NCBI RefSeq assembly: GCF_016908635.1 | Contig: NZ_JAFBEG010000021.1 | Coordinates: 1-38,728, forward strand | Direction: 5' to 3' | From: Sporohalobacter salinus | GTDB taxonomy: Bacteria; Bacillota; Halanaerobiia; Halobacteroidales; Acetohalobiaceae | Length of the DNA stretch: 38,728 nt | Shown here: positions 7,259 through 14,516 of the stretch, piece after piece | Layout of the letters: the number at the start of each line of letters is the position of its first letter | How positions within the stretch are numbered: position 1 is the stretch's first letter | Made by a program: the position numbers and the translations under genes | The notes under the pieces: model-generated | Database searches by the model: none | The model's input: only the letters and a program-made list of their open reading frames with translations | What the model was told of the DNA's origin: nothing

Positions 7259-7664
7259 GTCTTTCACGCTCTTCATCTTCAATAATTTTAACTATTTCTA
7301 TAATTCGGTGAATTGATTCTGGGCTAAGGTCTTTAGTTTGCTTAAACATTAGTTTCAGATCTTCCCGGGTAGATAATTGCTCCCAAAATTCCTGTAAATC
7401 TTCATCATCTTCTAAGGCTTGTTTAATTTTGTTTGCTTTTTTGTTTTCAGTATTTGGGTTACGTTGGTCTACTTGACCAAGAAGATAATCAATACTACAA
7501 TCAAAAAAATTTGCTATTTTTGTTAACATTGAATGATCTGGATTTCTATTTCCCCGTTCATAATTAGATACAGCTTGTTCAGAAATTCCTATTTTTTCTC
7601 CTAATTCTTTTTGAGTCAAACTATTTTCTTTTCTTAGCTTTTTAAACCTATCTTTGAATTTCAT
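7248..7664 (-). CDS. CI-like HTH_XRE prophage repressor
   Basis: The 138-residue protein has an N-terminal XRE helix-turn-helix (about 5-60: FKKLRKENSLTQKELGEKIG, ISEQAVSNYERG) and an acidic helical C-terminal tail. Without an autoproteolytic LexA/CI domain, relief of repression by the coupled ImmA peptidase is expected. I place the start at ATG 7664, preceded by TTGGAGGT; an upstream in-frame ATG at 7739 would put the predicted promoter inside the gene. It is transcribed from 7699-7726 and a TAAACA palindrome at the transcript start suggests self-control. Confidence 0.88.
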   Translation of the reverse strand: MKFKDRFKKLRKENSLTQKELGEKIGISEQAVSNYERGNRNPDHSMLTKIANFFDCSIDYLLGQVDQRNPNTENKKANKIKQALEDDEDLQEFWEQLSTREDLKLMFKQTKDLSPESIHRIIEIVKIIEDEERERHGG

Positions 7665-7678
7665 AATTACCTCCAATG

Positions 7679-7693
7679 TAAACAGTTTGTTTA
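7679..7693. promoter_or_regulatory. Repressor operator palindrome
   Basis: TAAACA-GTT-TGTTTA is a perfect 6-bp inverted repeat around 3 nt, located at the predicted start of the repressor transcript. TAAAC half-sites recur at 7773, 7797 and 7807 around the opposing promoter. Confidence 0.55.
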
Positions 7694-7698
7694 TATTT

Positions 7699-7726
7699 AT
7701 TATATCACCTTTTACCTCCTTGTAAA
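7699..7726 (-). promoter_or_regulatory. Repressor/cargo promoter (PRM-like)
   Basis: On the minus strand TTTACA (7721-7726) and a perfect TATAAT (7699-7704) are separated by 16 bp. It drives the repressor and probably immA and the cargo genes behind it. Confidence 0.7.
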
Positions 7727-7767
7727 TATAATGAAACAAATTGAATAGAAAACTATCAAAATCCCCC

Positions 7768-7796
7768 TTGACTAAACAAAATGAATATGCTAATAT
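7768..7796 (+). promoter_or_regulatory. Early lytic promoter (PR-like)
   Basis: TTGACT (7768-7773) and TAATAT (7791-7796) are spaced 17 bp. It faces right toward the Cro-like gene, back to back with the repressor promoter. Confidence 0.75.
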
Positions 7797-7827
7797 TAAA
7801 CTAAGCTAAACGAAACGAAAAGTTTAG
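7797..7827. promoter_or_regulatory. Operator cluster downstream of the early promoter
   Basis: Half-sites TAAAC occur at 7797 and 7807, and CTAAAC (7806-7811) is mirrored by GTTTAG (7822-7827). They share the half-site of the palindrome at 7679-7693, so repressor or Cro binding here is likely. Confidence 0.45.
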
Positions 7828-7830
7828 GGG

Positions 7831-8079
7831 GTGATAAAAATTAACGTAGGTAAAAATCTAGAAATTATAAGAGAGCATTTTAACAAATCACAAACTGAAA
7901 TGTCTAATATGTTAGAGATTTCATTGCAGAGATATAACAATTATGAAAAAGAACGACGAAGACTTCCTGTTGAAATAGCTAAAAAAATAAGTGAAGAGTT
8001 TAGCTTGTCTTTAGAAGCAGTTTTTTTTGCCAATGAACTATTCGAACTGTTGAATTTTGAAGATCAGAAATCAGCCTGA
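7831..8079 (+). CDS. Cro-like small HTH protein
   Basis: A protein of about 80 residues with an XRE-type helix-turn-helix (about 14-55: SQTEMSNMLEISLQRYNNYE). As the first gene rightward of the switch it is the expected Cro analogue. Start choice is odd: the AGGGGGTGAT ribosome-binding site (7826-7835) overlaps the GTG at 7831, so that GTG is badly spaced, while the codon at the ideal distance is ATT (7840). I keep 7831 but flag the ambiguity. Confidence 0.75.
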   Translation: MIKINVGKNLEIIREHFNKSQTEMSNMLEISLQRYNNYEKERRRLPVEIAKKISEEFSLSLEAVFFANELFELLNFEDQKSA

Positions 8080-8098
8080 TATGAAAAGGAGGGTATAT

Positions 8099-8896
8099 AT
8101 GAGCAACTTAGCAGTGGTTAAACAGAAAGCGGTTGATTTTCAAGGTTCAGAGCTTTTAGGGATTAAAGCTAATGATGGTAATATTTATGTTGGTATGAGG
8201 TGGGTTATGAGAGGTATAGGATTCACTAAAGGAAAAGCTACCAGAGAGATTCAGAAGGCTAAGAAAGATGAAGTAGTTTCTAAAGGGGTTTCAAATTTGA
8301 AGACCCTTACTTCTGGAGGTAAACAGACTGTTAAATGTTTAAATATCGATTTTTTACCTCTTTGGCTAGCTAAAATTAGTATTACTCCAACTATCAAAAA
8401 GGAACAACCTAAAGTAGCTTGGAACATGACTCAGTATCAACTGAAGGCTAAAGATGTGCTAGCAGAAGCTTTTATTGAAAACAAGAAACCTAATAATGAA
8501 TTCGATCTTATGAGACAGATGATCGACAAACTAGAAGAAACTAATCAGAGGGTAATCAGAGCAGAGCAGAAGGTTGATCAGACTCAAGATGAATTAAAAA
8601 CTACTAAACATCGAGTAGATAATCTTGATGCAGTTAATCTTCAGGGAAACTTACGTCAGCGACTTAATAAGATGGTTCGCAAATATGCATTTCAGAATGG
8701 AAATGACTTTAAGCGGGCTTGGAATGACTTTAAGAAAAGCTTTAATACAGCATTTAATACTAACATTGAGCTGCTAAAGACTAATCATCAACAGAAAACC
8801 GGGCGAGAAGTTTCGACTCCAGAGATTCTTGAGATTAAAGGGATGTTAGCAGATGCAATTCGAATAGCAGATAAGATGATTAATCAAAGTGCTTAA
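8099..8896 (+). CDS. Phage antirepressor (P22_AR_N plus ORF6C domains)
   Basis: The N-terminal domain (about 10-115: VGMRWVMRGIGFTKGKATRE, LPLWLAKI) matches the P22 antirepressor N-terminal family, a charged coiled coil follows (about 130-170), and the C-terminal 85 residues (LRQRLNKMVRKYA ... EIKGMLADAIRIADKMI) match the ORF6C domain. Such proteins inactivate repressors or bind operators during induction. ATG 8099 has AAGGAGGG 5 nt upstream; an in-frame ATG at 8057 lies inside the preceding gene and lacks a site. Confidence 0.88.
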   Translation: MSNLAVVKQKAVDFQGSELLGIKANDGNIYVGMRWVMRGIGFTKGKATREIQKAKKDEVVSKGVSNLKTLTSGGKQTVKCLNIDFLPLWLAKISITPTIKKEQPKVAWNMTQYQLKAKDVLAEAFIENKKPNNEFDLMRQMIDKLEETNQRVIRAEQKVDQTQDELKTTKHRVDNLDAVNLQGNLRQRLNKMVRKYAFQNGNDFKRAWNDFKKSFNTAFNTNIELLKTNHQQKTGREVSTPEILEIKGMLADAIRIADKMINQSA

Positions 8897-8914
8897 CTTA
8901 AGGAGGTGACAGAT

Positions 8915-9214
8915 TTGGGGCTTATGGAACAGATCTTAGAACAGTTGGAAGTGCTTAATGAAAAGATAGAACAAATAGACAAACAAGAACAAGTAGTCGA
9001 ACAGAAATTATTAAGTGTTGAGGAAACTACTGAAATAGTTAGTTTAAGTGAAACTAAAATATATGAACTAATAAAACAGGAGAAAATTCCTTATGTGATG
9101 ATTGGTAGGCGTAGAATGATACCCAAGAAAGAATTGAGCGAGTGGATTAGTCAAAAGTCTAAAGGTGATAATAAACTAAATGTTGGTAAAGAAAATATGA
9201 GAATTATAGGTTAA
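8915..9214 (+). CDS. HTH_17/excisionase-like DNA-binding protein
   Basis: About 99 residues: an N-terminal coiled coil (LEQLEVLNEKIEQIDKQE) followed by a MerR/excisionase-type winged helix (about 35-80: LLSVEETTEIVSLSETKIYE, IPYVMIGRRRMIPKKELSEW). The start is TTG 8915, ideally spaced from AAGGAGGTGA; the GTG at 8906 lies inside that site. Likely a small regulator or recombination directionality factor; the other candidate is the 36232-36441 gene. Confidence 0.78.
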   Translation: MGLMEQILEQLEVLNEKIEQIDKQEQVVEQKLLSVEETTEIVSLSETKIYELIKQEKIPYVMIGRRRMIPKKELSEWISQKSKGDNKLNVGKENMRIIG

Positions 9215-9254
9215 TTTCAAATCTTAATTTTGAGTATAGGAAAGGAGTAACTGA

Positions 9255-9323
9255 TTGCAGCTGATAGATCCTGGAAGCTATCGGGCTCTGCAATACGTGA
9301 CTTATCTTCTAATTATATTATAG
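9255..9323 (+). CDS. Possible 22-residue peptide in a hairpin-forming leader
   Basis: TTG at 9255 follows GGAAAGGAG with 7-nt spacing and opens a 22-codon frame (MQLIDPGSYRALQYV, then a hydrophobic end TYLLIIL). The same DNA can fold with ATTGCAG pairing CTGCAAT and GATAG pairing CTATC inside. It may be a real small membrane peptide or a regulatory leader for the 9390 gene. Confidence 0.3.
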   Translation: MQLIDPGSYRALQYVTYLLIIL

Positions 9324-9389
9324 CTTAGAGTTTAAAAACAATCTACTTTTATAATTGCAAATTTGTAAACTAAGAAAGGAGGTAGTTGA

Positions 9390-9950
9390 ATGCGAAAAGT
9401 TGAGTTTCTAAAACAGGAAATGGAGAGGCTTGATATTAGTCAGAAAGAGTTAGCGAAATTGTTGTATTGTTCTCGATCTAACATATGTAAAAAGTTGCAG
9501 AATCCTACTGAAGAATTTTTAAAAAGAGCTGCGAAAGCTATTGGATCTGCTCGGCTTAAAATGATAATGTTCGGTGATACAACAGCTCCAGTATACTTTG
9601 ATCAGGCTTATATTGCTCCGCATTCAAGTTTAGATAAGATGGAAGAAGAAGCATTACAATTAGTAGATTACATTCAAGAGCTTAAGCGAAAGAGGAATTA
9701 TCATAATGTTAGAGATTATGATGAATGTAGTAGAGAATTAAAACAGGCTTATGAGAAAGTAGCAGAAAAGACTAAGGATATTAATCATTGTTCTGAGCAT
9801 GTGGATGTAGCTTTAGATGAGTTTGGGATTGATTTAGAGAAACGGGATAGGAAATGTAACCTTAAGTATATTGATCGAAATTATGTTTCTAAGAAGACTG
9901 TAATAACAAGAAAAGACACCTGCTCTGGGAAAGCAAGTGTCTCAATTTAA
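9390..9950 (+). CDS. HTH-domain protein of unknown function
   Basis: A 186-residue protein with an N-terminal lambda-repressor-like helix-turn-helix (about 1-50: FLKQEMERLDISQKELAKLL, CSRSNICKKLQNP). The remainder is helical and charged with several cysteines near the C-terminus, no known catalytic motif. ATG 9390 follows AAAGGAGGT. The DNA around the stop codon can form a hairpin (AGACAC 9914-9919 with GTGTCT 9937-9942) without a T tract. Probably an early regulator. Confidence 0.65.
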   Translation: MRKVEFLKQEMERLDISQKELAKLLYCSRSNICKKLQNPTEEFLKRAAKAIGSARLKMIMFGDTTAPVYFDQAYIAPHSSLDKMEEEALQLVDYIQELKRKRNYHNVRDYDECSRELKQAYEKVAEKTKDINHCSEHVDVALDEFGIDLEKRDRKCNLKYIDRNYVSKKTVITRKDTCSGKASVSI

Positions 9951-10003
9951 ATTCTTATTAAATTTCATTACTAATATTATATCAAATTGAGAGGATGATT
10001 ACA

Positions 10004-10387
10004 ATGACAATTACTACTAAAGTTACTGATATTAGGGACTGTATAGATTCTAAGAATGTAATCTATGAGTATAACTACTTAAGCTTAATTAATAAATATG
10101 CTAACGTTATTAGAACTAAGCTGACTATTCAAGAGATTATAGATGAACTGTTGCACCTACAGGATGTGGAAATATCTCAGAGGATTGGCAATGAATATTA
10201 TTATCCACATGATGAATCTATTATTTTTGCAGATATTATTAATTTAGCTAGGCAAGGACAGCTTGTTAAAGTATTTCACTTAGATATGGAGATTAGGCAG
10301 CACTATTATTTAGTTATTGAGGTGCTGGATCAAAAGCTAATCTGGAAGATAGCTGGAACTAGCTGGAGTGGTCGTCATGTCTGCTAG
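10004..10387 (+). CDS. Hypothetical early phage protein
   Basis: About 127 residues, not recognised. It is mixed alpha/beta with an aromatic-rich centre (NEYYYPHDESIIFADIINLA) and no membrane segment. ATG 10004 is correctly spaced from GAGAGGATGAT; the ATG at 9995 lies inside that site. Its end overlaps the next gene by 11 bp, so the two are translationally coupled, immediately before the Gam/Rad52-like recombination genes. Confidence 0.6.
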   Translation: MTITTKVTDIRDCIDSKNVIYEYNYLSLINKYANVIRTKLTIQEIIDELLHLQDVEISQRIGNEYYYPHDESIIFADIINLARQGQLVKVFHLDMEIRQHYYLVIEVLDQKLIWKIAGTSWSGRHVC

Positions 10388-10679
10388 ATACCTAGAAGTT
10401 AATCTTAAGAGAGATGGTGGGGAACAAAGGCGCGGTTATTTGGAGCGGTCTGGGGTAGAAGAATTTGTTCAGGAATTAGGAGCAGATGTAAATCCTGAAC
10501 AAATATATATGATTGAGAGAGTTAACTGCAACAAGACTGTTCATTTTCTTATCAAACATGGAGATAAGTCTAGAGAGGATACTAGGAGATATATTTTAGA
10601 CAGGTATAGATCAGGTAAACTGGTGTGGCTTGATCGGATTAGAGATAAGGTTAAAACTGAAAGGAAGGTGGCGGTTTAA
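10377..10679 (+). CDS. Hypothetical early phage protein
   Basis: About 100 residues, basic, not recognised. Visible features are a Lys/Arg-rich body and C-terminus (YILDRYRSGKLVWLDRIRDK). ATG 10377 follows GGAG with about 8-nt spacing. It overlaps the preceding gene by 11 bp and ends one base before the Gam start, so it belongs to the recombination operon; a nucleic-acid role is possible. Confidence 0.6.
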   Translation: MSARYLEVNLKRDGGEQRRGYLERSGVEEFVQELGADVNPEQIYMIERVNCNKTVHFLIKHGDKSREDTRRYILDRYRSGKLVWLDRIRDKVKTERKVAV

Positions 10680-11267
10680 ATGAAATTAGAAGAACAATTA
10701 TCTGCTCAGGAAGATAAATTTTCTGGACAGGATCAAGAAGAGCAAGAAGAATTCAGAATTGAGGATGACAGCCAGGCTAATTGGGCATTGAAAAAGACCA
10801 GACAGTTAAAGCAAAAACGACAGGAAAAAGAAGAGTTTGCTCAACAGGAGATAGATAAGATTATGAAGGAAATTGAGATGATTGAGCAGTGGTTAGAAGA
10901 TGAAGTCAGTAAGATTGATGATAGTATAGATTGCTTTGAAGGGCTATTAGCTGATTATGCTATGCAGCTGAAAGAAAAAGATGAAAATCTGAAGACTCAT
11001 AGCTTACCATTTGGGGAATTGAAGTTTAGGAAGCAACGGCCGAAATATAATTACAATGATGATAAGCTACTGGAGTTCCTGGAAGAGAATGAAATTGATG
11101 CGGTAAGGATCAAGAAGAAACCAGATAAGCGGAAACTTAAGCAGATGGCTAATAGGGCCGGTAATAAATTAGTGTTAGAGTCAGGTCAGGTGGTTGATGG
11201 AGTCGAGATCCAAGAGCGTGGAGAAAAGTTTAATATTGATGTGCCGAAGGGTGATACCGGTGAGTGA
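10680..11267 (+). CDS. Gam-family host-nuclease inhibitor
   Basis: The 195-residue protein matches the Mu-Gam-like family: an N-terminal acidic stretch, a long coiled coil (about 33-95: ALKKTRQLKQKRQEKEEFAQ ... IEQWL), then a compact beta/alpha domain (LPFGELKFRKQRPKYNYND). Gam proteins coat double-strand DNA ends and protect them from RecBCD/AddAB nucleases. ATG 10680 directly follows the previous stop with AAGGAAGGTGG upstream. It sits just before a Rad52-like annealase, the usual pairing. Phage Gam can also act as an anti-defence factor. Confidence 0.85.
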   Translation: MKLEEQLSAQEDKFSGQDQEEQEEFRIEDDSQANWALKKTRQLKQKRQEKEEFAQQEIDKIMKEIEMIEQWLEDEVSKIDDSIDCFEGLLADYAMQLKEKDENLKTHSLPFGELKFRKQRPKYNYNDDKLLEFLEENEIDAVRIKKKPDKRKLKQMANRAGNKLVLESGQVVDGVEIQERGEKFNIDVPKGDTGE

Positions 11268-12018
11268 TTGGAAGCTACCTTTGGATCAACTGCGGCAGCC
11301 AATAGAGCTAGAAGAAGACTATGACGGTCACCTATATGCTCCAATAGAAGATGTTACTGAAAGATTGAATCAGGTATTTGATGGCCTCTGGGATGTAGAG
11401 ATACTGGAGCGTGACTTCCTGGAACAGACAGATGAAACTCTAGTTAAGGTGAGAGTTACCTTTCATACTCTTGAAGGTGTTCCAAATATAGTCAAGGAAG
11501 CTTTAGGCGGTAATAAAGTAGTAAGACTAAATAAAAATAATGAGATCAAGAGTCTAACAGATAGCTTTGAATCAGCAGTGTCTCAGGGCATCAAGAGAGC
11601 GGCCAAGAGGATAGAGGTAGCATTAAGGAAGCAATTCCAGAATCCTGCTTTAAACAACAATGAACCTACTAGAAATACAAGTAATAATCAGAGTAGCAGT
11701 CAAAACCAAAATGATAGATCAAAATCTAATGGTGATGATCTAGATAGAAATAAGATATTGAAAAAGGTTGAACAAGTAAGAAAGGATAGAGGTTTGAATG
11801 AAAGAGAAGCAAAAACAATGATGGTTAATAGCTTTAATAAAGCTGGTACCAAGGACTGTTCAACTAAGCAGCTTAAAGAATTTCTAGAAATTCTGCAGAA
11901 GAAAAGATGCGAAGAGTGCAGAGAAGAGATTTCGAAGAAAGTAGTTGGATTTTGCAAAAATAATGAAAATAGATTCGATGGCAAGATACTTTGCATGAAT
12001 TGTCAAAAGGAGTATTAA
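11260..12018 (+). CDS. Rad52/Sak-like single-strand annealing protein with C-terminal zinc finger
   Basis: About 252 residues. The first 120 (DGHLYAPIEDVTERLNQVFD, LVKVRVTFHTLEG, ESAVSQGIKRAAKRIEVAL) have the Rad52/Rad22 annealase pattern. An Asn/Ser-rich linker, a helical segment (KKVEQVRKDRGLNEREAKTM) and a CEEC...CMNC zinc finger close the protein. It anneals single strands during phage recombination. I chose GTG 11260, which overlaps the Gam stop by 8 bp and has GAAGGGTGAT upstream; an upstream in-frame ATG at 11194 would overlap Gam by 74 bp. Confidence 0.82.
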   Translation: MSDWKLPLDQLRQPIELEEDYDGHLYAPIEDVTERLNQVFDGLWDVEILERDFLEQTDETLVKVRVTFHTLEGVPNIVKEALGGNKVVRLNKNNEIKSLTDSFESAVSQGIKRAAKRIEVALRKQFQNPALNNNEPTRNTSNNQSSSQNQNDRSKSNGDDLDRNKILKKVEQVRKDRGLNEREAKTMMVNSFNKAGTKDCSTKQLKEFLEILQKKRCEECREEISKKVVGFCKNNENRFDGKILCMNCQKEY

Positions 12019-12033
12019 TCAGCAGAAATGACC

Positions 12034-12058
12034 AGGTCCAGCTATTGGAGCTGGGCCT
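12034..12058 (+). other. Stem-loop after the recombination genes
   Basis: AGGTCCAGCT (12034-12043) pairs with AGCTGGGCCT (12049-12058), 10 bp with one wobble and a 5-nt loop. There is no T run, so it may be an mRNA 3'-end or processing structure and not a full terminator. Confidence 0.45.
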
Positions 12059-12117
12059 AACTTTCAATAATTAACGTTAGTATTAACTTTAGATATGTAA
12101 CCTAGGAGGTGAATAAA

Positions 12118-12642
12118 TTGGATTCTAAATTAATTAATGCTTCAATATGGCATGATCCTGAATTTAGAAAACTGAAACCAAAACTAAGAGAAATGTATTT
12201 TAGATGCATAACAGTTTGTGATAATGAATGTATTGTTAATCTTGATGAAATGATGGAAGAGTTCCCGGAAATTACTCTATCCAGTGCTTATGATCCGCTT
12301 ATCAAACTTAAAAACAAAGGTTTTCTAGAAAGGAAAAGTGGTTATAAGTTCAAGGTTCTTTATTTGGGTAAGTTTTGGAAGTTTAGAAAGTATCCTCGTG
12401 ATAGATATGGGAAGTTAAGAGAAGAGGTATATAGAAGAGATAACTTTACTTGTCAGTATTGTGGAGCCGAAGAAGATTTGAGTTTAGACCATATCATTCC
12501 TCAATCAAAAGGTGGAGAAGATAAGATATCTAACCTGGTGACTGCTTGTTGTAGTTGTAATAGCAAAAAAGGAGCCAGGACCCCAGAAGAATTGGGGATG
12601 GAACTAATGAATGACCCAAGAGAGGGTGATCATAATGGCTAG
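12118..12642 (+). CDS. HNH endonuclease fused to a small N-terminal domain
   Basis: The C-terminal 75 residues form an HNH nuclease with a zinc knuckle: RRDNFTCQYCG, SLDHIIPQSKGG, NLVTACCSCNSKKG. The metal-binding C-x2-C pairs and the catalytic D-H are present. The N-terminal 95 residues resemble small winged-helix-like replication-module proteins (WHDPEFRKLKPKLREMYF). The start is TTG 12118, spaced from AGGAGGTGA; the GTG at 12109 lies in that site. It overlaps the next gene by 8 bp. It may be a free-standing nuclease or a homing-type nuclease captured by the replication module. Confidence 0.8.
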   Translation: MDSKLINASIWHDPEFRKLKPKLREMYFRCITVCDNECIVNLDEMMEEFPEITLSSAYDPLIKLKNKGFLERKSGYKFKVLYLGKFWKFRKYPRDRYGKLREEVYRRDNFTCQYCGAEEDLSLDHIIPQSKGGEDKISNLVTACCSCNSKKGARTPEELGMELMNDPREGDHNG

Positions 12643-13654
12643 GCCGCAAAAAGATGGACTAGATTATTTTCCGCTAGATGTAGACATGGACCAAGATGAC
12701 AAAGTATATATGCTGCAAGCTGAATGTGGCTTAGAAGGTTTTGCTCTTGCAGTTAAATTATTTATGAAGATTTATAGTAACGGTTATTACCTTAATTGGG
12801 GTGAAAGAGATGCAAAAATATTTGCTCACAAAAACTCAGTTGAAGTTAATGTAGTCAATAACGTAGTTAATGTATGCATAAACGAAGGAATATTTAATGC
12901 AGAGCTTTACAAAACATACGGCATATTAACCTCTCATGGCATACAAAAAAGATTCTTTAAAGCAACCGCCAGAAGAAAAGAGGTCAAGTATAATCCCGAT
13001 TTTATGCTTGTTGATGTTTCTGAATACAATAACTTAGTTAATGTTAACAAAAACTCTAACTCAGTTGAAGATAATGAAGACAATAAAAAACAAAGTAAAG
13101 TAAAGCAAAGTAAAGTAAATAAAAGTATTAATAATAAATGTTCGGACTCTGAATCGAGTCCAAACGATGATCAGGAACAATCAGGAGAAGAGAAAGAGCC
13201 TGAGGAAGAACATTCAAAACCTAAGTTTGGTAAAGATAGTAGAGCTTTCAAGGCTGCTTGCTACTTGCGAGATAGAATTGAGCAAAATAATCCTAAAGCC
13301 GTATTGCCAGATAAAATTCCAAAAGATGTAGAAGATTGGGCTATAGAGTTAGATCGGTTAAATAGACTTGGTCCAGTAGGTGCCAAAGAGTCTGAAAATA
13401 AAGGATATAGCTGGCAGGAAATTAGGCAGATAATCGATTGGTGTCAGGATGATAGTTTCTGGAAGTCAAATATATTAAGTGCTGGTAAGTTGAGAGAGAA
13501 AATTGTAACACTTGAAAATCAAATGGATAGAGGAGGTAATCAAAATGGACGAAGTTCAGGAGGCGATCAGCAAAGTAATAGAAAAAGCTCAAAAGACGAA
13601 GGAGCAAGAATCCAAGAAAAAGCCTTCGAAATTATGGGGTACAGAGAAAAGTAA
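12635..13654 (+). CDS. Phage replication initiator (DUF4373/Lin1244-like)
   Basis: The N-terminal domain (about 1-115: KDGLDYFPLDVDMDQDDKVY, GLEGFALAVKLFMKIYSNGY) is the DUF4373/Lin1244-Lin1753 domain typical of Firmicute phage initiators. A low-complexity linker (KKQSKVKQSKVNKS and acidic stretches) follows, and the C-terminal region (YSWQEIRQIIDWCQDDSFWKS) is the DnaD-like part that probably recruits the helicase loader. ATG 12635 follows GAGAGGGTGAT. The linker-coding DNA contains iteron-like repeats, so the origin may lie inside the gene. The 3' end overlaps the loader gene by 110 bp out of frame. Confidence 0.82.
   Translation: MARPQKDGLDYFPLDVDMDQDDKVYMLQAECGLEGFALAVKLFMKIYSNGYYLNWGERDAKIFAHKNSVEVNVVNNVVNVCINEGIFNAELYKTYGILTSHGIQKRFFKATARRKEVKYNPDFMLVDVSEYNNLVNVNKNSNSVEDNEDNKKQSKVKQSKVNKSINNKCSDSESSPNDDQEQSGEEKEPEEEHSKPKFGKDSRAFKAACYLRDRIEQNNPKAVLPDKIPKDVEDWAIELDRLNRLGPVGAKESENKGYSWQEIRQIIDWCQDDSFWKSNILSAGKLREKIVTLENQMDRGGNQNGRSSGGDQQSNRKSSKDEGARIQEKAFEIMGYREK
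13091..13161. other. Candidate phage replication origin inside the initiator gene
   Basis: Two tandem 15-bp repeats (13091-13105 and 13106-13120, one mismatch; unit CAAAGTAAAGTAAAG) are followed by an AT-rich stretch and a hairpin GGACTC-TGAATC-GAGTCC (13144-13161). Initiator-gene-internal iterons with a flanking AT-rich region are common for phage origins. The same DNA also encodes a simple linker, so chance repetition is possible. Confidence 0.4.
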
Positions 13655-14399
13655 TTGCCCTTATAATCGGTGTAACGGCAATGGATTTCAAATTATAGAG
13701 CAGGATAACCGGACAGTAGCTATAGAATGTAACTGCCGTGAAGAGCAGATAATCAGCAGAAAACTGGAATTTGCCACTATCTTAGAAGAGTTTCAAGATG
13801 CTGAAATAGTTGATTTTAAAGTTAATAATGAGCATTATAAAAAAGCTAAGTCTAGAAAATTCGCAGAGGTTTGTAAAAGAGCAGCTGCTAAATATGTGAG
13901 AAAGTTTCAAGAGATGAAGAAGAAACGAAAAGGACTTTATTTTTACTCTGAGACTGCTGGATCAGGCAAGACAATGTTGATATCAGCTATAGGTAACGAG
14001 TTAATACATCAGCATAAGGCAAAGGTTAAGTTCGCTACAGCAGGAGATTTACTTAATGCTATTCGTTCTACATATAGCAGAGATTCAGAGATTTCTACTC
14101 ATGAGCTAATAGATGCAGCTAGGAAGGTTGAAGTGTTAATTCTGGATGATATGGGACAGCAGTCAATTAAATCAGATACTAATGATCATTTATTTGATAT
14201 TCTCAATCACCGACTTAATCATCCAGTAGTGACTATTTTCAGCAGTAATTGCAAAATTGAAGAGTTACCTTACAGTTTTAGAATCAGGGACAGAATTAAG
14301 AAGATGGCTATACCTATTCAGGCTCCTGAGGAATCAGCTAGAGAGAATTTGGCTGAACAGGAGAATAACCGATTACTTGAAGAGTTATTGACTGGATAA
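13545..14399 (+). CDS. dnaC: DnaC/IstB-like replicative helicase loader
   Basis: An AAA+ ATPase of about 284 residues. A zinc-binding module (C38, C43, C62, C64) precedes the ATPase core, which has Walker A at about 135-143 (SETAGSGKT), Walker B at about 198-204 (LILDDMG) and a sensor/arginine region (SFRIRDRI). It loads the host replicative helicase at the origin with the upstream initiator. I chose ATG 13545, preceded by GAGGAGGT, giving an unusual 110-bp out-of-frame overlap with the initiator gene; ATG 13512 lies upstream without a site. Confidence 0.87.
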   Translation: MDEVQEAISKVIEKAQKTKEQESKKKPSKLWGTEKSNCPYNRCNGNGFQIIEQDNRTVAIECNCREEQIISRKLEFATILEEFQDAEIVDFKVNNEHYKKAKSRKFAEVCKRAAAKYVRKFQEMKKKRKGLYFYSETAGSGKTMLISAIGNELIHQHKAKVKFATAGDLLNAIRSTYSRDSEISTHELIDAARKVEVLILDDMGQQSIKSDTNDHLFDILNHRLNHPVVTIFSSNCKIEELPYSFRIRDRIKKMAIPIQAPEESARENLAEQENNRLLEELLTG

Positions 14400-14516
14400 T
14401 AAAGGCTAAAGATATTCATTGATCATAAGCTGACTAAGGAATATTGCAGTAATGGTAAAGTTTACTTTTAAGGGAAATTTGAGGTTTATTAATTAATGTT
14501 AAGGAGAGTGATTATA

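Noticed and set aside
9914-9942. Hairpin AGACAC/GTGTCT overlapping the end of the 9390 gene
   Set aside because: No T tract and a large imperfect loop, so not called a terminator.
13081-13140. CRISPR-like or satellite array
   Set aside because: Only two 15-bp units without spacers; better explained as iterons or a Lys/Ser linker.
14405-14472. Open codons LKIFIDHKLTKEYCSNGKV directly after the dnaC stop
   Set aside because: Same frame as dnaC but after two stops and without a usable start; could be read-through relic, not supportable as a gene.
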